DNA of 64,000 nucleotides from Arthrobacter sp. NicSoilC5 (GTDB taxonomy: Bacteria; Actinomycetota; Actinomycetes; Actinomycetales; Micrococcaceae), in the NCBI RefSeq assembly GCF_019977395.1, contig NZ_AP024660.1, positions 1,302,001 through 1,366,000 on the forward strand, read 5' to 3'. Position numbers and translations under genes: made by a program. Position 1 is the first letter of the stretch; the number at the start of each line of letters is the position of its first letter. Shown one piece after another: positions 36,005 through 44,095 of the stretch. The notes beneath the pieces were generated by a model. That model saw nothing but the letters and a program-made list of their open reading frames with translations, was not told the origin of the DNA and made no database searches.

Positions 36005-37108
36005 GTGAAGATCGAGGGCAGCACCGGCACGGGCAGCGGCGGAACGGACCGGGACTGGGCGGACCAGGCCATCCGCACCATCACGGCGGAGAACAACCGT
36101 TCGGCAGACACCCACCTCTACTCGGTGGCCCTGCCGGAGCACTGGGGCATCCAGCTGTACCTCAAGGACGAGTCCACCCACCGGTCCGGCAGCCTCAAGC
36201 ACCGGCTGGCCAGGTCGCTGTTCCTGTTCGGCCTGGTCAACGGCTGGATCCGGGAGGACACCACCATCGTCGAGGCCTCCAGCGGAAGCACCGCTGTTTC
36301 GGAGGCGTACTTCGCCCAGCTGCTGGGTCTGCCCTTCGTCGCCGTCATGGCACGCACCACCAGCCCGGAGAAGATCGCGCTGATCGAGAAGTTCGGCGGT
36401 TCATGCCTGCTGGTGGAAAACGCCTCTGACGTCTACGCGGCGGCGGAAGAGGTGGCCGCCACCTGCAACGGGCACTATATGGACCAGTTCACCTATGCGG
36501 AACGGGCCACGGACTGGCGCGGCAACAACAACATCGCCGAATCGATCTTTGGCCAGCTCAGCCTGGAGCCGCACCCGGTGCCGGACTGGATCGTGGTGGG
36601 CGCCGGCACCGGCGGAACCAGCGCCACGATCGGCCGGTACCTGCGGTACCACAGCCATCCCACCAGGCTGCTGGTGGTGGACCCGGAAAACTCCGCGTTC
36701 TACCCCGGCTGGCTGGGGGAATCAGCCGCACAGCCCACGGGCCTGCCTTCGCGGATCGAAGGCATTGGCCGGGCGCGGATGGAGCCCAGCTTCATTCCCA
36801 CGGTGATCGACAGGATGGTCCAGGTCCCCGACGCCGCGTCCGTTGCTGCGATGCGCCACCTGCACTCCTTCGCGGGCCTGCACGCCGGCCCGTCCACCGG
36901 CACCAACCTGTGGGGCGTCTGGCAGACAATTGCCGGCATGCTGGCGGAGGGACGCCGGGGCAGCATCGTGTCCTTGATGTGCGACGGCGGCGAACGCTAT
37001 GCGGGCAACTACTGGAACCAGGACTGGCTGGCCGGCCAGGGACTGGACCCGGCGCCATACGAAGCGGTGATTGCGCGCTTCCTGGACACCGGGGAGTGGA
37101 CCAACTAG
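36005..37108 (+). CDS. PLP-dependent cysteine synthase family protein, Cds1 (L-cysteine desulfhydrase)-like
   Basis: The 367-residue fold-type II PLP enzyme has the PLP lysine Lys65 in [13 protein letters not shown], the substrate loop [12 protein letters not shown], the phosphate loop [16 protein letters not shown], and a C-terminal motif [16 protein letters not shown]. The family resembles mycobacterial Cds1, which degrades cysteine to pyruvate, sulfide and ammonia, rather than CysK/CysM. The start is GTG, probably leaderless. It converges on the MBL gene, sharing the palindromic CTAG of both stop codons. Confidence 0.85.
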   Translation: MKIEGSTGTGSGGTDRDWADQAIRTITAENNRSADTHLYSVALPEHWGIQLYLKDESTHRSGSLKHRLARSLFLFGLVNGWIREDTTIVEASSGSTAVSEAYFAQLLGLPFVAVMARTTSPEKIALIEKFGGSCLLVENASDVYAAAEEVAATCNGHYMDQFTYAERATDWRGNNNIAESIFGQLSLEPHPVPDWIVVGAGTGGTSATIGRYLRYHSHPTRLLVVDPENSAFYPGWLGESAAQPTGLPSRIEGIGRARMEPSFIPTVIDRMVQVPDAASVAAMRHLHSFAGLHAGPSTGTNLWGVWQTIAGMLAEGRRGSIVSLMCDGGERYAGNYWNQDWLAGQGLDPAPYEAVIARFLDTGEWTN

Positions 37109-37761
37109 ACCTCCACCGACTCGCGCGGTGCCAGATGCCGGTACTCCGTGCCGTACTTGGCCCCGATCCGCTGGACGTGCCCTTCAACGATTCCCAGGCC
37201 GTTGTCGTTGAGCAGCCCGTCGTGGATCTGGAACGCACGCGGCGCCCGCACCCCGATCACAAAGTCCACTACCTCGGCGGACTTGCTCCAGGGGGCGTGC
37301 AGCGGAACCAGGAGTGTCTGGACCGTGATGCCATCCGGAATGATGAAGGAATCCCCAGGGTGGTACACGTTCTGGTCCACCAGGAAGCCGATGTTGGCCA
37401 CCATGGGAATCTGGGGGTGGATCAGGGCATGCTGGCCGCCAAAGCTGCGGATGTCGAAGCCCGCCGCCTGGAACGAGGACCCCGGATCCACCGCGTGGAT
37501 GCGGTCCGCGGCACCCGGAGCCTCCTGGCGCAGCTGCTCCGCCACGCCCGCGGGAGCGTGGAGCTCAAGGTGCTGGCTGCCCTGGAGGGCCTCCACCACG
37601 GCCTTGGTGTCCAAATGGTCAGCGTGTTCGTGCGTCACCAGGACGGCGTGGGCCCCGGACAGCGCCTCCGCTGATTCGGAAAAGGATCCGGGATCCAGGA
37701 CCAGGACCCCGCCTTCCTTCTCGAGCCGGACACAGGCATGGGTGTATTTGGTCAGCTTCAT
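37105..37761 (-). CDS. MBL-fold metal-dependent hydrolase
   Basis: The 218-residue metallo-beta-lactamase-fold protein has the metal motif T-H44-E-H46-A-D48-H49 in [12 protein letters not shown] and a late histidine in QIHDG. It is similar in size to UPF0173/UlaG-like hydrolases. The substrate is unknown. A TAGGCT box ends 7 nt before the ATG, suggesting leaderless transcription divergent from the Zur-type regulator. Confidence 0.85.
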   Translation of the reverse strand: MKLTKYTHACVRLEKEGGVLVLDPGSFSESAEALSGAHAVLVTHEHADHLDTKAVVEALQGSQHLELHAPAGVAEQLRQEAPGAADRIHAVDPGSSFQAAGFDIRSFGGQHALIHPQIPMVANIGFLVDQNVYHPGDSFIIPDGITVQTLLVPLHAPWSKSAEVVDFVIGVRAPRAFQIHDGLLNDNGLGIVEGHVQRIGAKYGTEYRHLAPRESVEV

Positions 37762-37768
37762 AAGCGCC

Positions 37769-37774
37769 AGCCTA
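37769..37774 (-). promoter_or_regulatory. -10 box of a putative leaderless promoter (MBL hydrolase)
   Basis: The minus-strand TAGGCT hexamer ends 7 nt before the ATG at 37761. Confidence 0.5.
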
Positions 37775-37865
37775 GGGTCCGTTCCGGAACGCTGTCCACG
37801 AACGCCGTCCAGGAAGATCCGGCTGGTAATCTTGATGTTTGCCCCCCACGGAAGCGAGTTCGTCC

Positions 37866-38327
37866 ATGCCTACCGGCGTCAAGGCTGATTCCGCCGCCCC
37901 GTCCCCGGCTGGAGGCGGCAAGGAACAGCGCGTTACCAAGCAGCGCAAAGCCGTCAGTGCTGCCCTTGACCGGCTGGACGACTTCGTCAGCACCCAGGAG
38001 CTCTACCGGATCCTGCAAAACCAGGGTGTGTCGGTGTCGCTTGCCACCGCCTACCGCATCCTGCAGTCACTCGCCGATGAGGGCCTGGTTGACGTGCTGC
38101 GCAACGGCGATGGCGAGGCGGTGTACCGGCGGTGCGCGGTGACCGGCCACCATCACCACCTGTTGTGCAGGAACTGCGGGAAGGCCGTGGAGGTGGAAGC
38201 CCCCGCCGTGGAGACGTGGGCCGTGCGCACCGCGTCCGAGCATGGGTTCACCGAGGTGGACCACACGGTGGAAATCTTCGGGCTGTGCCCGGACTGCACC
38301 GCCCTTAAGGCTGCCGGGAAGCTGTAA
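37866..38327 (+). CDS. zur: Fur-family zinc uptake regulator (Zur-like)
   Basis: The 153-residue repressor has a winged helix at about 25-90 (STQELYRILQNQ, SLATAYRILQSLADEGLV), a metal-binding HHHH at 95-98, and structural zinc cysteines C101-x2-C104 and C141-x2-C144. The start MPTGVKAD follows a short polar tail. It converges on the znuABC operon with a 23-bp overlap of the two 3' ends, and a Fur-family palindrome lies before znuA, so zinc specificity is inferred from context. Confidence 0.88.
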   Translation: MPTGVKADSAAPSPAGGGKEQRVTKQRKAVSAALDRLDDFVSTQELYRILQNQGVSVSLATAYRILQSLADEGLVDVLRNGDGEAVYRRCAVTGHHHHLLCRNCGKAVEVEAPAVETWAVRTASEHGFTEVDHTVEIFGLCPDCTALKAAGKL

Positions 38328-39189
38328 GGACCCGCCCATTGAGGCCACGGGCCTCCCGTACCGAGCCGATGGTACGGCACACCACGTAGATCAGGAACGA
38401 CAACGTGGTGACATAGGGGCTGATGGGGATCCGGCCGCCCAGGGCCAGCAGTATCCCGCCCACCGTGGCCGTCACGGCGAAGACCACGCTGAGCACCACC
38501 GCCGCCACCGGCGATGAGGTAACCCGCAACGCCGCGGCAGCGGGGGTGATCAGCAGGGCGAGGACCAGCAGGGCGCCCACCACCTGGATGGACAGGGCCA
38601 CGCTGACGCCCAGGACAATCATGAACACGATGCCCAGGCTGCGGACGGGCACTCCCCGCGCCTCAGCGAGTTCCGGATCAACGCTGGCGAAGTTGAGCGG
38701 CCGCCAGATGGCCAGCAGCACGAGCATCACGACGACGGCGGTCCCGGCGAGTGCCTGGAGCTGGACTGTGTCCACGGAAACGATCTGCCCGGTCAGCAGC
38801 CCGAACTTGTTCGCCGCGCGGCCTTGGTAAAGCGACAGGAACAGGATGCCCAGTCCCAGCCCGAACGGCATGATGACCCCGATGATCGAGTTCTTGTCCC
38901 GCGCGCGGACTCCCATCAGGCCCAGCAGCAGTGCGGCCGCCACCGATCCAACCAGCGAGCCGAAGACCACATCCGCCCCGACCAGGAGTGCGAAAGCGGC
39001 TCCCGCGAAGGACAGCTCGGAAATACCGTGGACTGCGAAGGCAAGGTCGCGCTTCATGACGAAAGTGCCCACCAGGCCGCCAAGCAGCCCCAGGATGGCA
39101 CCCGCCCAGATAGAGTTCTGGACCAGGACCAGCAGCTCGCCGTAGTTGTCGAAATTGAAGATGGCGCCCAGGATGCTGTCGGCGTCCAT
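38305..39189 (-). CDS. znuB: zinc/manganese-type ABC transporter permease
   Basis: The 294-residue ABC-3 family membrane protein has about eight to nine helices (GLLGGLVGTFVMKRDLAF at 34-51; VGALLVLALLITPAAAA near 220). It imports metal with ZnuC and ZnuA. The ATG overlaps the znuC stop by 1 nt (TAATG). The last 23 bp overlap the 3' end of the convergent zur gene. Confidence 0.92.
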   Translation of the reverse strand: MDADSILGAIFNFDNYGELLVLVQNSIWAGAILGLLGGLVGTFVMKRDLAFAVHGISELSFAGAAFALLVGADVVFGSLVGSVAAALLLGLMGVRARDKNSIIGVIMPFGLGLGILFLSLYQGRAANKFGLLTGQIVSVDTVQLQALAGTAVVVMLVLLAIWRPLNFASVDPELAEARGVPVRSLGIVFMIVLGVSVALSIQVVGALLVLALLITPAAAALRVTSSPVAAVVLSVVFAVTATVGGILLALGGRIPISPYVTTLSFLIYVVCRTIGSVREARGLNGRVLTASRQP

Positions 39190-40004
39190 TACAGCACCTC
39201 CCCCGCCATCGTGTCCGCGCCGGCGTGGTGGTGGGTGGTGGCGTCGGGAAGGCCTACCACCACGAGCCGGCCGTTGGCGCGGATCACCTCCACATGGCTG
39301 CCGTAAAGGTCGGACAGCACGTCGGTGGTCATGACCTCATCGGGCGCTCCGACGCGGAAACGTCCCCCGGCCAGGTAGAGGACCCGGTCCACGTACTCGA
39401 TGATCGGGTTGATTTCGTGGGTCACAAAGACCACGGCGCTGTTGTGCTCGCGGCTCTGCTTGCTGATCAGGGCGCTCACCGCCTGCTGGTGGTGCAGGTC
39501 CAGGGACAACAGAGGCTCGTCGCAGAGCAGGACCTGGGGATCGGTCGCCAGGGCCTGGGCCACCCGAAGCCGCTGCTGTTCGCCGCCGGAGAGCTGCCCC
39601 ACCGGGACGTTGGCGTAGTCGGATGCACCCACGAGTTCCAGGAGCTGGTCAACCTTCCGGTTTGTCCTGCCCTGCGAGAGCCGGATTCCCCAGCGGTGTC
39701 CGTCCACTCCCAGCCCCACCAGGTCGCGGGCACGCATGGGCGTGTCCGGTGCAAAGGACTTCTGCTGGGGTATGTACCCGATCAGGTTGCTGCCGCGTTC
39801 CACGGGGCGCCCGCCAAGCATCGCTTCTCCGGCGTGCAGTTTCTGCAGGCCCAGCAGGACCTTCAGGAAACTGGTCTTGCCACTGCCGTTGGGACCCAGC
39901 ACGGCGAAGAACTCGCCGGGCCTGATGTCCAGGTCAAGGCCGTCCCAGAGCGTGCGCTGGCCGAACCTGAGGCACGCCCCTTTGAGGCTGACGACGGAAT
40001 TCAC
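39189..40004 (-). CDS. znuC: zinc/manganese-type ABC transporter ATP-binding protein
   Basis: The 271-residue ATPase has Walker A GPNGSGKT at 37-44, signature LSGGEQQR, and Walker B with VLLCDEPLLSLD. The start is GTG (MNSVVSLKGA) with GGAGA upstream, overlapping the znuA stop as GTGA. A longer frame with an upstream start would run 17 residues further into znuA and lacks family similarity. Confidence 0.93.
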   Translation of the reverse strand: MNSVVSLKGACLRFGQRTLWDGLDLDIRPGEFFAVLGPNGSGKTSFLKVLLGLQKLHAGEAMLGGRPVERGSNLIGYIPQQKSFAPDTPMRARDLVGLGVDGHRWGIRLSQGRTNRKVDQLLELVGASDYANVPVGQLSGGEQQRLRVAQALATDPQVLLCDEPLLSLDLHHQQAVSALISKQSREHNSAVVFVTHEINPIIEYVDRVLYLAGGRFRVGAPDEVMTTDVLSDLYGSHVEVIRANGRLVVVGLPDATTHHHAGADTMAGEVL

Positions 40005-40987
40005 CTGTTTGTCTCCAGAACCTTGCTGATGTTGTTCACATTGTCCGTCATCCACTGCAGGTAGGTCTTGCCTTCGGGCAGTGTCTCGGTGAAGTCCACA
40101 ACGGGCACTCCGGCGGTTTCCGCCGCCTTCTTCAGTGCCTCGGTCTGGGGTCCTTCCGTCTGGGCGTTGTAGCCCAGCAGGCGGACTGCCTTGGAGCCGA
40201 CCAGGTCCGTGGCTTCCTTCAGGACGGCGGGAGGAACGTCAGCGCCCTCTTCGATGGCGGCCGTGTACTGCTCAGGCGTCGCGTTCGCCAGCCCGGCATC
40301 TTCCAGCATGTAGAGCGGGACCGGCTCCGTGACTGCCACCCGGCCCCCTCCCCCGGCGGCTTTCATGGCATCCAGGTGGCCGTGGAGGGAGGACAGGGAG
40401 GACTTGAAGGAATCAGCGTTGGCGGAGAAGGTAGCCGCAGCGCCGGGGTCCAGCGCGGCGAGCTTGTCCGCTATGCCGTCAGCCATCCGCTCCATGGCAG
40501 GCAGGCTGTACCAGACGTGCTCGTTAAGGCCGCCGTGGTCGTGACCGTCATGGCCAGCTGCTGCCTCGGGGGTGGTGGATGGCGCTGCACTGGCAGCTTC
40601 GTCCGGGTGGGCCAGGCCGGAAACCTCGACGGCGGTCAGCACGGAGGCGCTGTCGAGCTTGCTGCTCTCCACCAGGGTGTGGATGAAGTCGTCGTAGCCG
40701 CCCCCGTTTTCGATGACGAGCCGGGCCTTGGACACAGCCAGCCGGTCTTGCGCGGTCGCCTCGTAGGAGTGCGGATCCTGCCCGGCACTGTTGATGATGG
40801 CCGTCACGTTGACCTTGTCCCCGCCGATGGTGCGGGCGATGTCACCGTAGACGTTTGTTGAGGCCACAACGTTGATCCCCTGCGCCTGGTCCGCGGTCTG
40901 CGACGGCTGGGGGCTGCAGGCGCTGAGCAGGAGGCCGGCACCGGCGAGGGCGGCAAGGAAAGAGCTGGCAGCGGCTGGACGGCGCAC
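40001..40987 (-). CDS. znuA: zinc ABC transporter substrate-binding lipoprotein
   Basis: The 328-residue exported cluster A-I binding protein has a signal peptide ending in lipobox LLSAC (Cys24). Metal-ligand regions are QDPHSYEATAQD (about 70-81), a His/Asp-rich loop GHDGHDHGGLNEH at 145-157, typical of zinc-specific members, and VDFTETLPEGKTYLQWM at the C-terminus. It is the first gene of znuACB in transcription order; a 29-bp palindrome lies about 50 nt upstream. Confidence 0.93.
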   Translation of the reverse strand: MRRPAAASSFLAALAGAGLLLSACSPQPSQTADQAQGINVVASTNVYGDIARTIGGDKVNVTAIINSAGQDPHSYEATAQDRLAVSKARLVIENGGGYDDFIHTLVESSKLDSASVLTAVEVSGLAHPDEAASAAPSTTPEAAAGHDGHDHGGLNEHVWYSLPAMERMADGIADKLAALDPGAAATFSANADSFKSSLSSLHGHLDAMKAAGGGGRVAVTEPVPLYMLEDAGLANATPEQYTAAIEEGADVPPAVLKEATDLVGSKAVRLLGYNAQTEGPQTEALKKAAETAGVPVVDFTETLPEGKTYLQWMTDNVNNISKVLETNR

Positions 40988-41037
40988 GGAAAACCTCAGT
41001 TCACACAGGATGGGGAGGACAACAGTGCCCAGCCTAT

Positions 41038-41066
41038 ACCTAAATGCGAATGATTCCTATTTAGGT
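41038..41066. promoter_or_regulatory. 29-bp palindromic Zur/Fur-type operator upstream of znuA
   Basis: The palindrome is centred on G41052. The perfect outer arms are ACCTAAAT and ATTTAGGT, and the perfect core is GAATGATTC (41048-41056); only two base pairs (41046/41058 and 41047/41057) fail to match. The AATGATT core resembles actinobacterial Zur boxes. A TAGGCT -10-like box (41036..41031) abuts it on the znuA side, so a bound repressor would cover the promoter. Confidence 0.8.
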
Positions 41067-41089
41067 GGACGCGCCGCTTTCCAAGGCCC

Positions 41090-41133
41090 ACCCCGGACGC
41101 GTCCCTGCGGACAGCCAGGGGCGCGTCCGGGGT
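41090..41133 (-). terminator. terminator of the CNNM-type operon
   Basis: An 11-12-bp stem (CCCCGGACGCG at 41091-41101 with 41122-41132) encloses an inner CCCTG/CAGGG pair. It begins directly after the stop of the minus-strand membrane gene. No long U tract is seen, as is common in high-GC genomes. Confidence 0.75.
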
Positions 41134-41134
41134 C

Positions 41135-42205
41135 TCAGCTGCCGTTCGGCTGGCCCAGCCTGCGGATTCCTGTGGCCTGGGTTGCGTCCCTGATTTCGCC
41201 GACCAGCTGTTCGATGACGTCCTCGAGGAAGAGCACCCCGCGCGTAGTGCCGTCCGGGCCAATCACGCGCGCCAGGTGGGATCCGGTGCGCTGCATGACG
41301 GACATGGCCTTTTCGATCTCGTCACCCAGGGCCAGGTTTGCCAGTGACCGGACCCGGCTTTCGGCGATGGGCAGTTCATAGGCGGACTCCGGTATGGACA
41401 GCACGTCCTTTACATGGAGGTAGCCGTAGAGCATGTCCTCGTCGTCCAGCATGGGGAACCGGGAGAAACCAGTGCGGCTGACGGCTTTCTCGAACTCCAC
41501 GGGGGTGGTGGATGCCCCCAGCATGACCAGGTTTCCGATCGGGACCATGATGTCCTCAGCCGTGTGCTCCGAAAACTCCAGCGCACCCGTAATGAGCCCG
41601 GCGTCGTCATCCACCAAGCCGTGGCGCGTGGACTCCTGCACAATCGACTGCACCTCCTCCAGGGTGAAGGAGGACGTGACCTCGTCCTTGGGCTCGATCC
41701 GCATCAGCTTGAGGATGTGGTTGGCGGACCAGTTGAGGACTGAGATCACCGGATGGACCAGCCGCGAGATGAACAGCAGCGGCGGGGCCAGGAACAGTGC
41801 TGCCTTGTCCGCCACGGACACCGAGATGTTCTTGGGCACCATCTCGCCGAATGTCACGTGCAGGAAGGTCACCAGCATCAGGGCCACAGCGAAGGCTGCC
41901 ACGTCAGCCACTTCCGCCGGGAGGCCCACCGTCTCGATGGGGACCGCGAGCAGGTGGTGGATTGCCGGCTCGGCCACCAGCAGGATCAACAGCGAACAGA
42001 CCGTGATGCCCAGCTGCGCACATGCCAGCATCAGGGAGACGTTTTCCATGGCGCGCAGGGTGGTGTGGGCGCGCTTTGAGCCGGCGTCCGCCAGGGGTTC
42101 AATCTGGCTGCGGCGCGCGGACATGATGGCGAACTCAGCGGCCACGAAGAAGGCGTTGCCCAGCAGGAGGACGCCCAGCCACAGTATTCCGGCCCAGTCA
42201 CTCAT
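41135..42205 (-). CDS. CNNM/CorC-type (hemolysin family) membrane protein, short form
   Basis: The 356-residue protein has an N-terminal DUF21 domain of about four helices (1-190) followed by a CBS pair (about 205-335). It lacks the C-terminal CorC_HlyC domain carried by its neighbour. CNNM proteins are linked to Mg2+ (and Co2+) efflux; the hemolysin name is historical. Its ATG overlaps the upstream gene by ATGA, so the two paralogues probably form one complex or work together. Confidence 0.9.
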   Translation of the reverse strand: MSDWAGILWLGVLLLGNAFFVAAEFAIMSARRSQIEPLADAGSKRAHTTLRAMENVSLMLACAQLGITVCSLLILLVAEPAIHHLLAVPIETVGLPAEVADVAAFAVALMLVTFLHVTFGEMVPKNISVSVADKAALFLAPPLLFISRLVHPVISVLNWSANHILKLMRIEPKDEVTSSFTLEEVQSIVQESTRHGLVDDDAGLITGALEFSEHTAEDIMVPIGNLVMLGASTTPVEFEKAVSRTGFSRFPMLDDEDMLYGYLHVKDVLSIPESAYELPIAESRVRSLANLALGDEIEKAMSVMQRTGSHLARVIGPDGTTRGVLFLEDVIEQLVGEIRDATQATGIRRLGQPNGS

Positions 42206-43536
42206 GGCTTGCTCCTGTGGTTGGCGTCCTGCGCAGCCGGCTCCGCCGCGGGGTGGAAGCAGATACGGTCGATCCTGCGGCCGTCCATCCGGGTCACGCT
42301 GAGTGTCCCGCCGTAGACCGGAACGGTGTCGCCCACGGCCGCGATCCTGCCGAGCTTGCTCATGACATAGCCGCCCACGGTTTCATAGGCCGCTTCATCC
42401 GGAACGCTCAGGCCGGGAATCTGCTCGGACAGCTCATCGGGACGGAGGAGCCCAGGGAAGTACCAGTCGCCGGAGGCGCTTTGCAGCAGCCCCGGCCGGA
42501 CCTTGTCGTGCTCATCCGCCACCTCGCCCACGATTTCCTCCACCAGGTCTTCCAGGGTGGCAATGCCGGCGGTTCCGCCGTATTCATCCAGCACGACGGC
42601 CAGCTGAAGGTTTCCCTCCCGGAGCTCGGCCAGCAGCGCATCCAGGTGGATGGTTTCGGGCACGCGCAGCACCTCGGTCATGATGGCGCCCGCTTCGAGG
42701 TTCTGCCGGCGTTCCCACGGAACGGCAACGGCCTTCTTGACGTGCACCAGGCCACGGATGTCATCGGCCGAATCACCGATGACCGGGAAGCGTGAGTAGC
42801 CGGTCCGGCGCGCCGCATCCACGACGTCGGAAACCGGCTGGTCTGCGTCGATCGTCTCCAGCCTGATGCGCGGTGTCATCACGTCCGCCGCTGTCCTGGT
42901 GGAGAAGTTCAGGGTGCGGGCAATGAAGTTGGCAGTCCCGGCGTCAAGGGTTCCCATCGCAGCAGACCTGCGGACCAGCGAGGCGAGCTCCGCCGGCGTC
43001 CGGGCTCCCGAAATCTCCTCCTTGGCTTCCAGCCCAAAGACATGCAGGACCTTGTTGGAAAATCCGTTGAGGACCAGGATGGCCGGCTTGAAGATGGTGG
43101 TGAAGACGAGCTGGGGGCCGGCCAGGGCGCGGCCCACGGGAAAAGCGAGTGCGATGGCCATGTTTTTCGGCACCAGCTCACCCAGGAGCATGGACAGCAG
43201 GGTCGCCACCACCATCGCCAGGACCAGGGACACGGACTCCACCGCCACGTCGGGAAGTCCGACGGCGCCCAGCGGCGCCTTGAGGAGGCGGCCCACCGAG
43301 GGTTCCATAACGTAACCGGTGAGCAAGGTGGTCAGCGTGATGCCGAGCTGGCAGCTGGACAGCTGCGTTGACAACGACTTGAGGCAGGTGAGCAAGGGCA
43401 CCGCGCCCGTGTCGCCGTCGTCGATTGCGCGCTGGACGGTGGCCTGGTCCAGGGCGATGAGGGAGAACTCGACGGCCACGAAGAACCCGGTGCCGGCGAT
43501 CAGCAGCAAGCCTGCTGCGAGGAGGAACCACTCCAT
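42202..43536 (-). CDS. CNNM/CorC-type (hemolysin family) membrane protein, full length
   Basis: The 444-residue protein has a DUF21 membrane domain (about 1-195), a CBS pair (about 210-340; ELREGNLQLAVVLDEYGGTAGI) and a C-terminal CorC_HlyC domain (about 350-430; YETVGGYVMSKLGRI). It is a likely Mg2+ exporter or regulator. It is the first gene of a two-gene operon with its shorter paralogue. Confidence 0.92.
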   Translation of the reverse strand: MEWFLLAAGLLLIAGTGFFVAVEFSLIALDQATVQRAIDDGDTGAVPLLTCLKSLSTQLSSCQLGITLTTLLTGYVMEPSVGRLLKAPLGAVGLPDVAVESVSLVLAMVVATLLSMLLGELVPKNMAIALAFPVGRALAGPQLVFTTIFKPAILVLNGFSNKVLHVFGLEAKEEISGARTPAELASLVRRSAAMGTLDAGTANFIARTLNFSTRTAADVMTPRIRLETIDADQPVSDVVDAARRTGYSRFPVIGDSADDIRGLVHVKKAVAVPWERRQNLEAGAIMTEVLRVPETIHLDALLAELREGNLQLAVVLDEYGGTAGIATLEDLVEEIVGEVADEHDKVRPGLLQSASGDWYFPGLLRPDELSEQIPGLSVPDEAAYETVGGYVMSKLGRIAAVGDTVPVYGGTLSVTRMDGRRIDRICFHPAAEPAAQDANHRSKP

Positions 43537-44095
43537 TCAGCATCCCGCCCGGAGCGCGGGCTGTGCCGGAAGGGGAAGCGGCCGTGGTGTGGAAAAGCTG
43601 TTTCGTCCCGGCGGAGGATGATCGGCGGATACCGACGCCTGGTCCGTGCGGGTTGCGGCAAGCTGGGCCGTGGGCTGGTGATGGGCGCGTTGTCGGGGTT
43701 TGCCGGCTCTGGGGGCGGACTGCGCGGCGCTGCTCTTCGAGCTCCGCTGACAGCGCCCAGGCCGGCACCTAGATTTACTGTCCATAAGAATTTCAGTCTA
43801 CAGGAGCAGCCCCGCGCCGGACGCTCGGCCGGGCGGCCGGAAGTGGCCTGCTGGCCCGCCTTCGCGCCTGCCGCGCTGGGCTGATGACGGCCCCCGGCGG
43901 CAGGCCGGTGGCCGCCATATTCGGGCCCGGGTTCGTCACTTCATGATTTGAGTCACCCTTATTGGCAGTTAACACAGGATGCTCACTAGACTTGCAAAGG
44001 TCCGGGTTCAGAGGACGCAGAGACTGGTTCGAACGTAGTGCTGAAGCACCGGGGGGCCAAAGAGAAATCAAACTCATGGAAGAGGCGTATTTCAA
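43537..44095. other. 559-bp intergenic region upstream of kgd
   Basis: No credible gene is seen on either strand. The right end should hold the kgd promoter: TTGGCA at 43962-43967 and TAGACT at 43987-43992 (19-nt spacer) are candidates, leaving a leader of about 100 nt. The left end (43537-43790) is the upstream region of the divergent CNNM-type operon. Confidence 0.5.
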
